This document shows, in pieces, positions 35,987 through 44,645 of a stretch of 64,000 nucleotides of DNA. Each line of letters begins with the position of its first letter. Position 1 is the stretch's first letter. This DNA is from AC-32 sp963746155 (GTDB lineage: Bacteria; Actinomycetota; Thermoleophilia; Gaiellales; Gaiellaceae), in assembly GCA_963746155.1 (NCBI GenBank), contig CAVVAB010000012.1, positions 310,001-374,000 of the forward strand, written 5' to 3'. The position numbers were made by a program, and so were the translations under genes. The notes below the pieces were generated by a model. It saw nothing but the letters and a program-made list of their open reading frames with translations, had not been told where the DNA came from and ran no database searches.

Positions 35987-37113
35987 GGCCGGCCGGGCTC
36001 CCCAGCGCCTCGGCCTGATCCGGCAGCCCGCGCAGGAGGATCCGAGGCTCGACTCGCGCCTGCTCGCCGCGGTCGGGCGGATCGCACCCGGAACCGAGCT
36101 GCGGCAGGCGATCGACGACATCATCCGCTCGCGCGAGGGCGCGCTGATCGTGATCGGTGACCCGCAGGAGCTCTCGTTCCTGTTCTCCGGCGGCATGCGG
36201 CTCGACCAGGGGTTCACGCCGCAGCTGCTCTACGAGCTGGCCAAGATGGACGGGGCGATCATCGTCAACTCGGCGGTGACGAAGCTCGCCTACGCGAACG
36301 TGCAGCTGATGCCTGACCCGACGATCGCGTCCGCCGAGACCGGCACCCGGCACCGCACCGCCGAGCGAGTCGCCAAGCAGACCGACGCGCTCGTGATCTC
36401 GATCTCGCAGCAGCGCGAGACGGTCACCGTCTTCGTCGGCCAGGCGCGCTACCAGCTCGAGCCGATCGCCGACGTGCTCGGCCAAGACGAACCAGGCGCT
36501 CCAGACGCTCGAGACCTACCGCACGCGGCTCGAGCAGGTGCTGACGCGCCTGACAGCGCTCGAGTTCCAGAACGCGGTCATGCTCGACGACGTCCTCGTC
36601 ACGGTCCAGCGGGCCGAGCTGACGACGCGCATGTCCGAGGAGATCGAGCGAGCCTGCATCGAGCTCGGCGAGGAGGGACGGCTGATCCGGATGCAGCTCG
36701 AGGAGCTCGTCGCCGACGTTCCGGACGAGAAGGCCGCACTCGTCTACGACTACCACGCCGACGGCGGCGCCGAGCGCACCCGCGAGTCGCTCGAGGCGCT
36801 CGCGGCGCTGCCCTACGACCAGCTGCTCGAGTTCGAGCTCCTGGCCGTGCTGGGCTACCCGGCCACGGTCAACCCGCTCGACCACTCGGTCTCGCCGCGT
36901 GGCTACCGCGTGCTCTCGCACATCCCGCGGCTGCCGGACTCGGTCGTCAGGCGGGTGGTCTCGAACCTGCCCGGCCTGGAAGGGATCGTCCGCGCCTCGC
37001 AGCGCGAGCTAGAGGCAGTCGAGGGCGTCGGAACCGTCCGCGCGCGGGAGATCCGCGAGGGTCTCCGGAGGCTCCAGGAGCACAACCTCGTAGACCGCTA
37101 CCTGCAGATATAG
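35961..37113 (+). CDS. disA: Diadenylate cyclase DisA (one +1 frame disruption)
   Basis: It makes cyclic di-AMP from two ATP and scans DNA for branched structures. The DAC domain (residues 40-170) has both catalytic motifs: DGA at 97-99 (KMDGAIIVN) and RHR at 130-132 (TGTRHRTAERVA). The frame from ATG 35961 runs to EPIADVL and then breaks; skipping one base near 36483 restores AKTNQALQTLETYRTRLEQV and the linker and C-terminal HhH domain (VVSNLPGLEGIVRASQRELE, then VEGVGTVRAREIREGL) to TAG 37113, 383 residues in all. ATG 35961 lies inside the radA end, so translation is coupled. The DNA-binding half is complete apart from the frame issue. Confidence 0.93.
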
Positions 37114-37143
37114 GCAAAATCCCTGCACCCGGCTGGGGTAGAG

Positions 37144-37180
37144 GCGAAAAATGGCGTTTTCCAGCGATTTTCGCTATACT
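37144..37180 (+). promoter_or_regulatory. Candidate carD promoter with inverted repeat
   Basis: GCGAAAA (37144-37150) and TTTTCGC (37168-37174) form an inverted repeat whose right arm directly abuts a -10-like TATACT (37175-37180). No good -35 is visible at the expected spacing. The arrangement lies 78 bases before TTG 37258 and could be an operator covering the promoter. Confidence 0.4.
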
Positions 37181-37257
37181 TCCGGGGTTCGCCGGCGGAG
37201 TTCCACAACCGCCGGCGTTCGTTGCGAATATCAACCGCGAAAGGGGAGGGTCAGGCG

Positions 37258-37779
37258 TTGTACAAGGTCGGCGACAAGGTGGTGTACCCCCACCACGGGG
37301 CTGGCACGGTCGTCAAGAAGGAGACGCGCGAGGTGCTTGGGGAAAAGCGCGAATACCTGACGATCAAGATCCTGCACAACGACATGACGGTCAATGTTCC
37401 GAGCGACAACTCCGAGCGAGTCGGGCTCCGCAAGGTGATCGATGAGCAGATGGTCTCGAAGGTACTGAAGGCGCTGACCGGCAACGGCACGACGATGCCG
37501 AAGAACTGGAACAGGCGGTTCAAGCACAACCGCGACAAGATGAAGACCGGCGACATCTTCGAGCTCGCCGAGGTCGTACGGAACCTCGCGCTCCGCGACC
37601 ACGAGAAGGGTCTTTCCACCGGCGAGAAGCAGATGTTCGTCAAGGCGAAGAAGATCCTCGCCAGCGAGCTCATGTACGCGAAGGACATGGACGAGGACGA
37701 AGCGGCCGAGTGGCTCGACGGCGTCCTCGCGCGCGGCGGCAAGAAGAAGAGCGCAACCAAGGTCCCCGCGACCGCCTGA
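37258..37779 (+). CDS. carD: CarD-family transcriptional regulator
   Basis: A 173-residue RNA-polymerase-binding protein that stabilises open promoter complexes, essential in mycobacteria. The N-terminal Tudor-like RNAP interaction domain (YKVGDKVVYPHHGAGTVVKK, residues 2-60) is followed by a helical DNA-binding domain containing NWNRRFKHNRDKMKTGDIFE, LALRDHEKGLSTGEKQMFVK and ASELMYAKDMDEDEAAEWL. TTG 37258 is chosen because AAGGGGAGGG lies just upstream; the longer frame from 37222 has no similarity. It occupies the position of yacL in the Bacillus order. It lies 4 bases before ispD and probably forms one operon with it. Confidence 0.95.
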   Translation: MYKVGDKVVYPHHGAGTVVKKETREVLGEKREYLTIKILHNDMTVNVPSDNSERVGLRKVIDEQMVSKVLKALTGNGTTMPKNWNRRFKHNRDKMKTGDIFELAEVVRNLALRDHEKGLSTGEKQMFVKAKKILASELMYAKDMDEDEAAEWLDGVLARGGKKKSATKVPATA

Positions 37780-37783
37780 GGAA

Positions 37784-38455
37784 GTGTCCACCTGGGCCGT
37801 TCTCGCCGCGGCGGGTCGCGGCGAGCGGCTCGGGTCGGACAGGCCGAAGGCGTTTACCCGTCTGGGCGGGCGGCCTCTGCTGGCCGAGAGCCTCGAGCGG
37901 CTGGAAGGCTCGGACTGGATCGAGCGGATCGTGATCGCGGCGCCTCCCGAGTGGGAGGAGCCGTCGATCCTCGTCGCGGAGGAGATCGCCGCGACGAAGG
38001 TGAGCTCGGTGGTGACGGGGGGCGAGACGCGCTCCGAGTCGGTGCGCCTGGCGCTGGAGGACGTTCCTGAAGACGCGGCGGTCGTGCTCGTCCACGACGC
38101 GGCCCGCCCGCTCCTTCCGGAGGACGTGATCGAGCGCGTGGTGGCAGCGCTGGCGGAGGGCTGGGACGGGGCCGTCCCCGCGCTGCCTGTGGCCGACACG
38201 GTCAAGCGGGTCGACGGCGACCAGGTCGTCGAGACGCTTGCCCGGAGCGAGCTCGTCGCCGCTCAGACGCCTCAGGGATTCGTGGCCTCGGTGCTGCGAG
38301 AGGCGCTGGCCGGCGACGTGTCGAACGCGAGCGACTGCGCGTCGCTGGTCGAAGCGCGCGGCGGGCGAATCAAGGTCGTCGAGGGCGACCGGCGGCTCCT
38401 GAAAGTCACGGACGCGGATGACCTCGCCCTCGTCGAGAGCTGGCTCCAGGCTTGA
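37784..38455 (+). CDS. ispD: 2-C-methyl-D-erythritol 4-phosphate cytidylyltransferase
   Basis: It transfers CMP to methylerythritol phosphate in the non-mevalonate isoprenoid pathway. The 223-residue protein has the CTP-binding signature LAAAGRGERLGSDRPKAF (residues 7-24), VTGGETRSESVRLALE near 77, VLVHDAARPLL near 102, and TPQGF near 165. GTG 37784 follows carD by 4 bases and the stop overlaps the next TTG (TTGA). In Bacillus ispD and ispF are adjacent; here one PHP gene lies between them. Confidence 0.96.
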   Translation: MSTWAVLAAAGRGERLGSDRPKAFTRLGGRPLLAESLERLEGSDWIERIVIAAPPEWEEPSILVAEEIAATKVSSVVTGGETRSESVRLALEDVPEDAAVVLVHDAARPLLPEDVIERVVAALAEGWDGAVPALPVADTVKRVDGDQVVETLARSELVAAQTPQGFVASVLREALAGDVSNASDCASLVEARGGRIKVVEGDRRLLKVTDADDLALVESWLQA

Positions 38456-39274
38456 TCGTCGACTACCACATGCACCTGCGCAAACCCGAGAGCGGGCCCG
38501 GTGGGTCCTATTCGGCGGACTACGCGGAGGAGTACGTCTCCCACGCGCGCGGGGTCGGCGTCGACGAGATCGGGTTCACCGAGCACATCTTCAAGTTCCG
38601 CGAGAGCAAGGGGCTCTGGCAGCTCGAGTGGATGCGCGAGCGCTGCACGGACGGTCTCGACGACTACGTCGACGCAGTCCAGGAGGCGAAGAGCCGCGGC
38701 CTGCCGGTCAAGCTCGGGCTCGAGGTCGACTACTTCCCGGGGATCGAGCGCGAGCTGGTCGAGCTGCTCGAGCCGTACCCGTGGGACTTCCTGCTCGGCT
38801 CGGTGCACTTCGTCGACGGCTTCGCCGTCGACCAGGAGCCCGGGCTCGTGCACCGGATCCCGGTCGGCGAGGCCTGGCGCCGCTACTTCGTCTGGCTGCG
38901 CGACGCGGCCCGCAGCGGCCTCTTCGACTGCCTCTCGCACCCGGATCTGATCAAGTTCTTCGGGATGCGGGCGATCAGAGGAGGAGCGGCACTACCTGTA
39001 CGTCGAGACCGCCGATGCGATCGAGGCGGCCGGCGTCTGCGTCGAGGTCTCGACCGCGGGCCTGTACAAGCCGGTCGGCGAGCTCTATCCCGACCGCGAG
39101 CTGCTCGCCGCCTTCTGCGAGCGCGGAGTTCCGATCACGCTCGCCTCGGACGCGCATGAGCCGGCGCACGTCGGTCGCGACCTCGACCGGGCCGTCGCGC
39201 TCGCGCGCGAGGTTGGCTACGAGACGGTCACGGTCTTCGAGGGACGCGAGCGCCGCCAGGAGCCGTTGGGATGA
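38452..39274 (+). CDS. PHP-domain histidinol-phosphatase (HisJ type) (one +1 frame disruption)
   Basis: A metal-dependent phosphoesterase of the polymerase-and-histidinol-phosphatase family, probably dephosphorylating histidinol phosphate. Metal ligands appear in VDYHMHLRK (residues 3-11), IGFTEHIF near 42, LGLEVDYFP near 90, LLGSVHFVDGF near 115 and LASDAHEP near 227. The frame runs to KFFGMR; skipping one base near 38970 gives RSEEERHYLYVETADAIEAAG and a normal end, 273 residues. TTG 38452 overlaps the ispD stop, and its TGA overlaps ispF ATG (ATGA). This gene is wedged into the ispD-ispF pair with full coupling, so it is transcribed with them. Confidence 0.85.
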
Positions 39275-39741
39275 GGGTCGGGGTGGGCGTCGACTCGCAC
39301 GCGCTGGTCGAGGGCGTGCCGCTCGTGCTGGGAGGGGTGGAGGTCGAGTCCACGCGAGGGCTCGCGGGCCACTCGGACGGCGACGTGATCTCGCACGCGC
39401 TGATCGACGCGCTCCTGGGCGCGGCCGGGATGGGGGACATCGGCTCCCTCTTCCCGTCGGGCTCGGACGAGTGGGAAGGCGCCTCGTCGCTCGATCTCCT
39501 CGCGCGCGCCTACGGGCAGGTGCGGGAGGCCGGCTGGAAGCTCGCGAACGCGGACTGCGTGCTCGTCGGCGAGGAGCCGCGGATCGCGCCTCTCCGCGGA
39601 GCGATGCAGGCGCGACTGGCGGAGGCGCTCGGCGTCGAGGCCGGCCTCGTGACCGTCCGGGCGACGACCACGGATGGCCTGGGCTTCACCGGCCGCGGCG
39701 AGGGGCTCGCCGCCGTCGCCGTCGCCCTGCTCGAGCGTTGA
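39271..39741 (+). CDS. ispF: 2-C-methyl-D-erythritol 2,4-cyclodiphosphate synthase
   Basis: It cyclises CDP-methylerythritol phosphate with release of CMP. The 156-residue protein starts MRVGVGVDSHAL, where Asp8 and His10 bind zinc together with His42 of the HSDGDVISHALIDALLG stretch. The substrate loop GDIGSLFPSGSDEW and the C-terminal ATTTDGLGFTGRGEGLA are intact. Its length is normal, and so is the frame. ATG 39271 overlaps the PHP gene stop, and its own stop overlaps TTG 39738. Confidence 0.96.
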   Translation: MRVGVGVDSHALVEGVPLVLGGVEVESTRGLAGHSDGDVISHALIDALLGAAGMGDIGSLFPSGSDEWEGASSLDLLARAYGQVREAGWKLANADCVLVGEEPRIAPLRGAMQARLAEALGVEAGLVTVRATTTDGLGFTGRGEGLAAVAVALLER

Positions 39742-40439
39742 ACATCGTTCCGGTCTCGGAGGAGCTTCGCGGCTCACCTGCCTTCTCGGAGATCCGCCGA
39801 GCCTGGCCCGAGATCGTCTTCCACGACGAGGTCTCGAACGACTACTGGGGGCGGCTCTACGGCGAGCGGACGGAGTTCCAGTTCGCGCTCGTGGACGACG
39901 GCAAGCTGCTGGCCGAGGGCAACTCGATCCCGGTGAGCGGAATGCCTGCCAGCTGGCGCCAGGCGTTCCCGAACGGCTTCGGGGAAGGCGCACCCGACCG
40001 TCTCTGCGCGTTGGCGATCCTCATCGATCCCGACCATCAGAGGCGCGGGCTCTCGCGCGTGATGCTCGAGCACATGCGAGGCCTGGCCTTCGATCGAGGC
40101 TGGGAGCTCGTCGCTCCGGTCAGGCCGAGCCTGAAGGCTCGCTATCCGCTGACGCCGATCGAGCGCTACGCCAGTTGGCGACGCGACGACGGGCTGCTCT
40201 TCGACCCGTGGCTGCGCGCGCACGAGCGACTCGGGGCAGAGGTGCTCGGGATCGCGGAGGACTCCCTCGTCGTCGAGGGAACGGTCGCCGAGCTCGAGGA
40301 GTGGACGGGGTTGGCGCTCCCCGAGAGCGGGAGCTACGTCGTGCCCGGGGCGCTAGTCCCGGTGGAGATCGACCGGGAGCGGGACCACGGCGCGTATCGC
40401 GAGCCGAACGTGTGGATGCGCCACGCCTACTCCGGCTAG
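39738..40439 (+). CDS. GNAT-family acetyltransferase
   Basis: A 233-residue GNAT-fold protein. The acetyl-CoA binding segment is CALAILIDPDHQRRGLSRVM (residues 92-111, with Q-R-R-G-L in the pyrophosphate loop), preceded by the FQFALVDDGKLLAEGNSIPV strands. The C-terminal half is longer than in simple acetylases. The substrate is unknown. TTG 39738 overlaps the ispF stop (TTGA), so it belongs to the carD-ispD-PHP-ispF transcript. It is the last gene of that run and converges on the lipoprotein gene with a 10-base gap. Confidence 0.8.
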   Translation: MNIVPVSEELRGSPAFSEIRRAWPEIVFHDEVSNDYWGRLYGERTEFQFALVDDGKLLAEGNSIPVSGMPASWRQAFPNGFGEGAPDRLCALAILIDPDHQRRGLSRVMLEHMRGLAFDRGWELVAPVRPSLKARYPLTPIERYASWRRDDGLLFDPWLRAHERLGAEVLGIAEDSLVVEGTVAELEEWTGLALPESGSYVVPGALVPVEIDRERDHGAYREPNVWMRHAYSG

Positions 40440-40449
40440 CGGGTAACGG

Positions 40450-41145
40450 TCACGGAAGCGTCAGCTCCTTGCTCTCGCCCGAACGCAGGTGGATGACGAC
40501 CTTTTCGAGCTGCTGGCCTCGTGCGCTGGGCAGCTCGGCGAAGTAGCCGTTCTCCCCGAGCTGGGCCTGGTGCTCGGTGCCGCCCATGACGGCGCCGACG
40601 CTCCGCACGTCGTCTCCGACCAAGCCGTACAGGAAGATCGAGCTGCCGTCTTCGGCGTCGTCGTAGCCGATTGTGATGCCGTGCGGTCCGGGAGTCTGGC
40701 ACCCGCTTCCACCGTTCGGGAAACGGCCAACGCAGATCTCCTGCCCGGTCGTCGGCAGCGCGTAGACACCGTTACTCGTGGTGCCGGCGACGAGGCGTGT
40801 GTCCTCATAGATCGGATCGGACGGCACGAGATCCGGTCGTCGGAAGACCCCTTCCGACTTCACGACCTCCCTAGCTTGAGTGTCGTTCTCCTGCGGGGGG
40901 CGCCGGAAGACCTCGTACAGGTCGCGTGGCGACGTGTCGCTCGTGGCGTCATCGCCGGCGCCCCAGATCATGACGCTGTGCGTCGCAGCGTGGAAGTCTC
41001 CGTTGGAGCTGACCTGGTTCGCGACCCGGGATCGCGTGGTCTGCTGCTTCGTGACTGCAATGTGACTGGAGGACGGGGCCCCGCCACAGCCGGCGACGAC
41101 CATGCTGGCCAACGCGAGTCCGGCGATTCGTGTCACTTGCGACAC
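40450..41145 (-). CDS. Lipoprotein of unknown function
   Basis: GTG 41145 starts a 231-residue protein with a lipoprotein signal: TRIAGLALASMVVAGCGG, with the lipobox Cys near residue 20. The mature part includes SVMIWGAGDDAT, DLYEVFRRPPQE, VYALPTTGQEICVGRFPNGG and TIGYDDAEDGSSIFLYGLVG, suggesting a beta-rich domain with two cysteines near 143 and 152. I do not recognise the family. It lies 22 bases downstream of mutY on the same strand and may be co-transcribed. Confidence 0.6.
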   Translation of the reverse strand: MSQVTRIAGLALASMVVAGCGGAPSSSHIAVTKQQTTRSRVANQVSSNGDFHAATHSVMIWGAGDDATSDTSPRDLYEVFRRPPQENDTQAREVVKSEGVFRRPDLVPSDPIYEDTRLVAGTTSNGVYALPTTGQEICVGRFPNGGSGCQTPGPHGITIGYDDAEDGSSIFLYGLVGDDVRSVGAVMGGTEHQAQLGENGYFAELPSARGQQLEKVVIHLRSGESKELTLP

Positions 41146-41167
41146 GATCCAAGTGTAAGAGGCTCCG

Positions 41168-41875
41168 CTAGTCGGGAAGGCTGGCGACACCGTCTTCGAG
41201 GCGGACGAGTCCGTCCTGCGCGAGAGCGACGACCGCTTCCACGTCGCTCGGTTTGCCTCCGTCGAGGAGCAAGCGCAGAGCCTGGGCGCGCCGCTGGCGG
41301 AACGAGCCCTCGAACGGGCCCTGCTTGCGGAGCGGCTCGAAGCGGCGCCCGCGCGACGGGCACTCGGCCGCGAGCGGGCACTCGCCGCAGCGCGGGACAC
41401 GGGCGATGCAGATCGTCGCGCCGAGGTCCATCAGCGCCTGCGCGCACGTCTGATCGAAGTCGCCGCCCGTGCGCTCGAGCACGCGGCGCACGTTCACGTC
41501 CACGGGCAGGACCGGGCGGTCGAACGCGAAGCACGCGACCGCGTCTGCCGTGTAGCGCCCGACGCCCGGGAGCTCGGTCAGGTCATCTGGCCAGCCTTGC
41601 GCGGCGATCTCCCGTGCCGCGCGGTGCAGGTTGAGCGCGCGCCGGTTGTAGCCGAGCCCTTGCCAGGCGCGGATCACGTCCGCGCTCGACGCTTCGGCGA
41701 GCGCCTCGATGTTCGGCCACCGCTCCAGCCAAACCAGGTAGCGCGGAACGACTCGCGCGGCCTGCGTCTGTTGCAGCATCACCTCCGAGACGAGGATCGC
41801 GTAGGGGTCCCGCGTCCCCCGCCACGGGAGGTCGCGGCCCTTCTCGTCGAACCACGCGAGCAGCGCCTCCTTCAC
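41168..41875 (-). CDS. mutY: A/G-specific adenine glycosylase, short form without C-terminal domain
   Basis: It removes adenine opposite 8-oxoguanine. The N-terminal catalytic domain is complete: GRDLPWRGTRDPYAILVSEV, MLQQTQAARVVPRYLVW, the helix-hairpin-helix ELPGVGRYTADAVACFAF with the catalytic Asp in PVDVNVRRVLERTG, and a [4Fe-4S] site C-X6-C-X2-C-X5-C (ICIARVPRCGECPLAAEC). After the cluster only about 50 residues remain, so the NUDIX-like domain that reads 8-oxoG in most MutY proteins is absent (235 residues against about 350). GTG 41875 was chosen because the frame upstream is repeat DNA. The divergent neighbour is dienelactone hydrolase. Confidence 0.87.
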   Translation of the reverse strand: MKEALLAWFDEKGRDLPWRGTRDPYAILVSEVMLQQTQAARVVPRYLVWLERWPNIEALAEASSADVIRAWQGLGYNRRALNLHRAAREIAAQGWPDDLTELPGVGRYTADAVACFAFDRPVLPVDVNVRRVLERTGGDFDQTCAQALMDLGATICIARVPRCGECPLAAECPSRGRRFEPLRKQGPFEGSFRQRRAQALRLLLDGGKPSDVEAVVALAQDGLVRLEDGVASLPD

Positions 41876-41885
41876 GCGCGAGACC

Positions 41886-41945
41886 TTAGGCGCTCGCTTG
41901 CGACGCCGCCACGGAGGCCGCGCCGGCTTTGCCGGCGCGGCCGTC
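41886..41945 (+). repeat. Structured intergenic repeat, copy C
   Basis: Begins TTAGGCGCTCGCTTGCGACG and ends GGCCGTC like copies A and B. Its hairpin GGCCGCGCCGGC/GCCGGCGCGGCC around TTT has Watson-Crick pairs where A and B have two G-U pairs. It lies between the divergent mutY and dienelactone hydrolase starts, so it cannot be a simple terminator for either. Confidence 0.75.
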
Positions 41946-42016
41946 CAACGCACTAGATGGGAGGCAGAACGATCCAGCCCGCCCGACGAGATGCGCCTTA
42001 GACTGACCACCGGACC

Positions 42017-42769
42017 GTGTGCTTCGACCTCGACTCCGTTCCGCCGATCCCGGTCATCTCCGGGGCGGCCGTCTCGCACGAGGATCTCGAGCTCGAGGCC
42101 AAGGACGGGAACCGCTTTGCCGCCTTCCTCGCGACACCCGAGGAGCCGGCGAAGGTCGGCGTCGTGATCCTCCCGGACGTCCGTGGCCTCTACCGCTTCT
42201 ACGAGGAGCTGGCGCTGCGCTTCGCCGAGCGCGGGTACACGGCGCTCGCGTTCGACTACTTCGGTCGCACGGCAGGTGTGAGCAAGCGCGACGACGACTT
42301 CCCGTACCCGGACCACGTCGCCGAGACGACTCCCGAGGGCGTCCAGGCCGACCTCGGCGCGGCGGTCGAGCACCTGCGCACGCTCGGCTGCGAGACGATC
42401 TTCACCGTCGGCTTCTGCTTCGGCGGGCGCAACTCGTGGCTCGCAGCCGCGGGCGGCCACGGGATCGCGGGGGCGGTCGGCTTCTACGGCATGCCGGCCG
42501 AGCGGAACGGCGTCCCGGGCCCCACGCATCGTGCGGCGGAGCTCGATGCGCCGATCCTCGCCCTCCAGGCCGGCGACGACCAGAACATCACTGCCGAGCT
42601 CAACGCGGCCTTCGACCAGGCGCTGACGGAGGCCGGGGTCGAGCACGAGCTCGTCGTCTACGAGGGAGCGCCGCACAGCTTCTTCGACCGCAAGCACGAG
42701 GAGTTCGCCGCGGCCTCGGACGACGCCTGGTCGCGCACCCTGGCGTTCCTCGAGCGCTACGCCGCGTAG
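42017..42769 (+). CDS. Dienelactone hydrolase family protein
   Basis: A 250-residue alpha/beta hydrolase of the carboxymethylenebutenolidase type. The nucleophile is a cysteine in GFCFGGRN (near residue 134), as in true dienelactone hydrolases; the acid lies in ALQAGDDQN near 190 and the histidine in GAPHSFFDRK near 220. The N-terminal VVILPDVRGLYRFYEELALR strand carries the oxyanion region. GTG 42017 is the start. No aromatic-degradation genes lie nearby, so the substrate may be another lactone or ester. It converges on the XRE-cupin gene with a 13-base overlap. Confidence 0.87.
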   Translation: MCFDLDSVPPIPVISGAAVSHEDLELEAKDGNRFAAFLATPEEPAKVGVVILPDVRGLYRFYEELALRFAERGYTALAFDYFGRTAGVSKRDDDFPYPDHVAETTPEGVQADLGAAVEHLRTLGCETIFTVGFCFGGRNSWLAAAGGHGIAGAVGFYGMPAERNGVPGPTHRAAELDAPILALQAGDDQNITAELNAAFDQALTEAGVEHELVVYEGAPHSFFDRKHEEFAAASDDAWSRTLAFLERYAA

Positions 42770-43323
42770 GGGTTCGGCAGCGCCGTCCAGAGCACGACGG
42801 CCTCGTCCGAGTCGGACGGGTTGCGCCACGTGTGCGGGTCGCGCGGCGAGTACGTGAGCGTGTCGCCTTCCTCGAGGAGATGCGTCTCGTCGCCGACCCG
42901 GAGCTCGAGCGAGCCGCGCAGGACGTAGACGAGCTCGACGTCGGCCGGAAGCGTGTAGAGCTCGTCGCCCGCGCTTCCGCCCGGTGGGATGTGCGACTCG
43001 GTGACGTGGAAGCGGCGCTCCTCGCGCGAGGTGAGCAGGAGGTGCTCGGCGTTCCCCATCGCGAGCGAGCGGCGCGTCTGCTGCTCGCGGCGGATCAGCT
43101 GCCCGGACGGCACGTCGTCGACCAGGTTCCCGACTCGGATGCCCAGCACCGCGCAGATGCGGTAGAGGGAGGAGAGGGAGGCCGAGGTCAGGTCGCGCTC
43201 GAGCTGGCTGATGAACCCCGCGGTGAGGCCGGCCTGCTCGGCCACGTCGCTGATCGTGAGCCCTCGCTCCCTGCGCGCGGCGCGCAGTCGCGGGCCGACC
43301 TGGATCTCGCCCGCGCTCGTCAC
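42757..43323 (-). CDS. XRE-type regulator with cupin effector domain
   Basis: A 188-residue regulator with an N-terminal helix-turn-helix (VGPRLRAARRERGLTISDVA, AGLTAGFISQLERDLTSASL; residues 10-65) and a C-terminal cupin domain (residues 110-180: GGSAGDELYTLPADVELVYV, LEEGDTLTYSPRDPHTW). This is the layout of regulators such as PuuR that sense small metabolites. GTG 43323 is the start. The gene is divergent from the S41-like protease, and the gap has a short inverted repeat that could be its operator. Confidence 0.88.
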   Translation of the reverse strand: MTSAGEIQVGPRLRAARRERGLTISDVAEQAGLTAGFISQLERDLTSASLSSLYRICAVLGIRVGNLVDDVPSGQLIRREQQTRRSLAMGNAEHLLLTSREERRFHVTESHIPPGGSAGDELYTLPADVELVYVLRGSLELRVGDETHLLEEGDTLTYSPRDPHTWRNPSDSDEAVVLWTALPNPYAA

Positions 43324-43349
43324 CGTCGTGTAAGTGTAATCACAGTTTT

Positions 43350-43364
43350 TTTAGTAATGCTAAA
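43350..43364. promoter_or_regulatory. Short AT-rich inverted repeat in a divergent promoter region
   Basis: TTTAG and CTAAA flank TAATG within the 52-base gap between the XRE-cupin start and the S41-like gene start. The AT-rich patch stands out from the surrounding GC-rich DNA, as expected for an operator or -10 region. A candidate site for autoregulation by the XRE protein. Confidence 0.35.
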
Positions 43365-43375
43365 CTCGCGATCGG

Positions 43376-44645
43376 ATGCTGAAAGGCTCGCTGATCGTCG
43401 TAGCCGTCGCGCTCGTCGCGCTGACCGGGTCGGCCCAGAAGGCGGCTCCGGCGAGGTCGGATTCGAGCTCGGACGTCCGCTTCCTGATGTCCGAGATCCG
43501 CCGGATCCACCCGAACCCGTTCCATACGACGCCTGAACCGGCCTTCCAGGCGGCGGCCGACGACCTCGCTGCGCGGGCGCCGTCGCTGAGTCAGGATCAG
43601 CTCCTCGTCGAGCTGATGCGCTTCGTGAACCTCCTCGGCGAGCGCGAGGGCCACTCCGGGATCTTCACGCTCGATTCCGGGAACGCCCGCACGTTCCACG
43701 TCTACCCGCTCTACCTCTACAAGTTCAGCGACGGGCTGTTCGTCGTCACGGCGCCGAAGAACAAGAGCCTGGTCGGCTCGCGGGTCCTGGCGATCGACGG
43801 CATGCCCGTCGACGGGCTCGAGCAGAAGGTGCGTCCACTCGTCCCGCGGGACAACGAGGCGACGCGCACCGATCGGTTCATGAGCTTCATGCTGACCGGC
43901 GAGGTCCTGCACGGGCTCGGCCTCCGCCCTGGGGTCGGGCCCGCGCGGTTTACCGTGCAGAAGCCCGGAGGATCCGCGCAGGACGTGACGATCGCGCCGG
44001 TGACCGCGGCCTCCTACGTGAACATCATGCAGCCGTACTTCCCGACGTTCGTCTACGCGCTGCCGAAGCGGTCGAAGCCGCTCTATCTGCGCCGCCGCGG
44101 CCAGGACCACTACGTGACGACCCTCGAGCGCGGGCGCGTGGTCTACGTCGGGTACAACCGCGTGCTCGGCTCCACCGGGCCCGACGCGCGGAAGCTGCTC
44201 CGACTCGTCAAGAAGAAGAAGTTCAGACGCGTGATCGTGGACATGCGCCTGAACCCGGGCGGCGACAACCACACCTACGTCGACCTGCTCAGGGCCCTGC
44301 GCTCGAAGCGGGTCAACAAGAAAGGCCGGCTGGTGGTGCTGATCGGCCGCAGCACGTTCTCGGCGGCGCAGAACTTCATCACCGAGCTCGAGCGCAAGAC
44401 GCGGGCTGTCTTCGTCGGCGAGACCTCGGGCGGCAGCCCGAACCTGTACGGCGACGTGCAGCCGGTCGACCTCCCGTCTGCGGGCCTGCGCGTCGACATC
44501 GCCGCGATCTACTGGCAGAAGAGCTTCGCCGGCGACCAGCGCGTCGCGATCGAGCCGAAGGTCCACGCGGCGCTGAGCTCGAAGGCGTTCTTCGCCGGCA
44601 AGGACCCGGCGCTCGCGGCCGCGCTCAGGTACCGCGCTTCGCTAG
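43376..44645 (+). CDS. Secreted S41-family peptidase-like protein (probable +1 disruption near the end)
   Basis: A 422-residue exported protein with a signal peptide (residues 1-20, LIVVAVALVALTGSAQ). A PDZ-like stretch (residues 105-150, SLVGSRVLAIDGMPVDGLEQ) precedes the tail-specific protease fold: RRVIVDMRLNPGGDNHTYVD near 280, VVLIGRSTFSAAQNFITELE near 320 with the nucleophile-type Ser, and VFVGETSGGSPNLYGD near 345. The lysine of the usual Ser-Lys dyad is not obvious, as in many S41-like proteins. The frame then runs through the antisense of the next gene. Skipping one base near 44638 gives a TAG at 44643-44645 directly after LAAALRYR. Confidence 0.75.
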
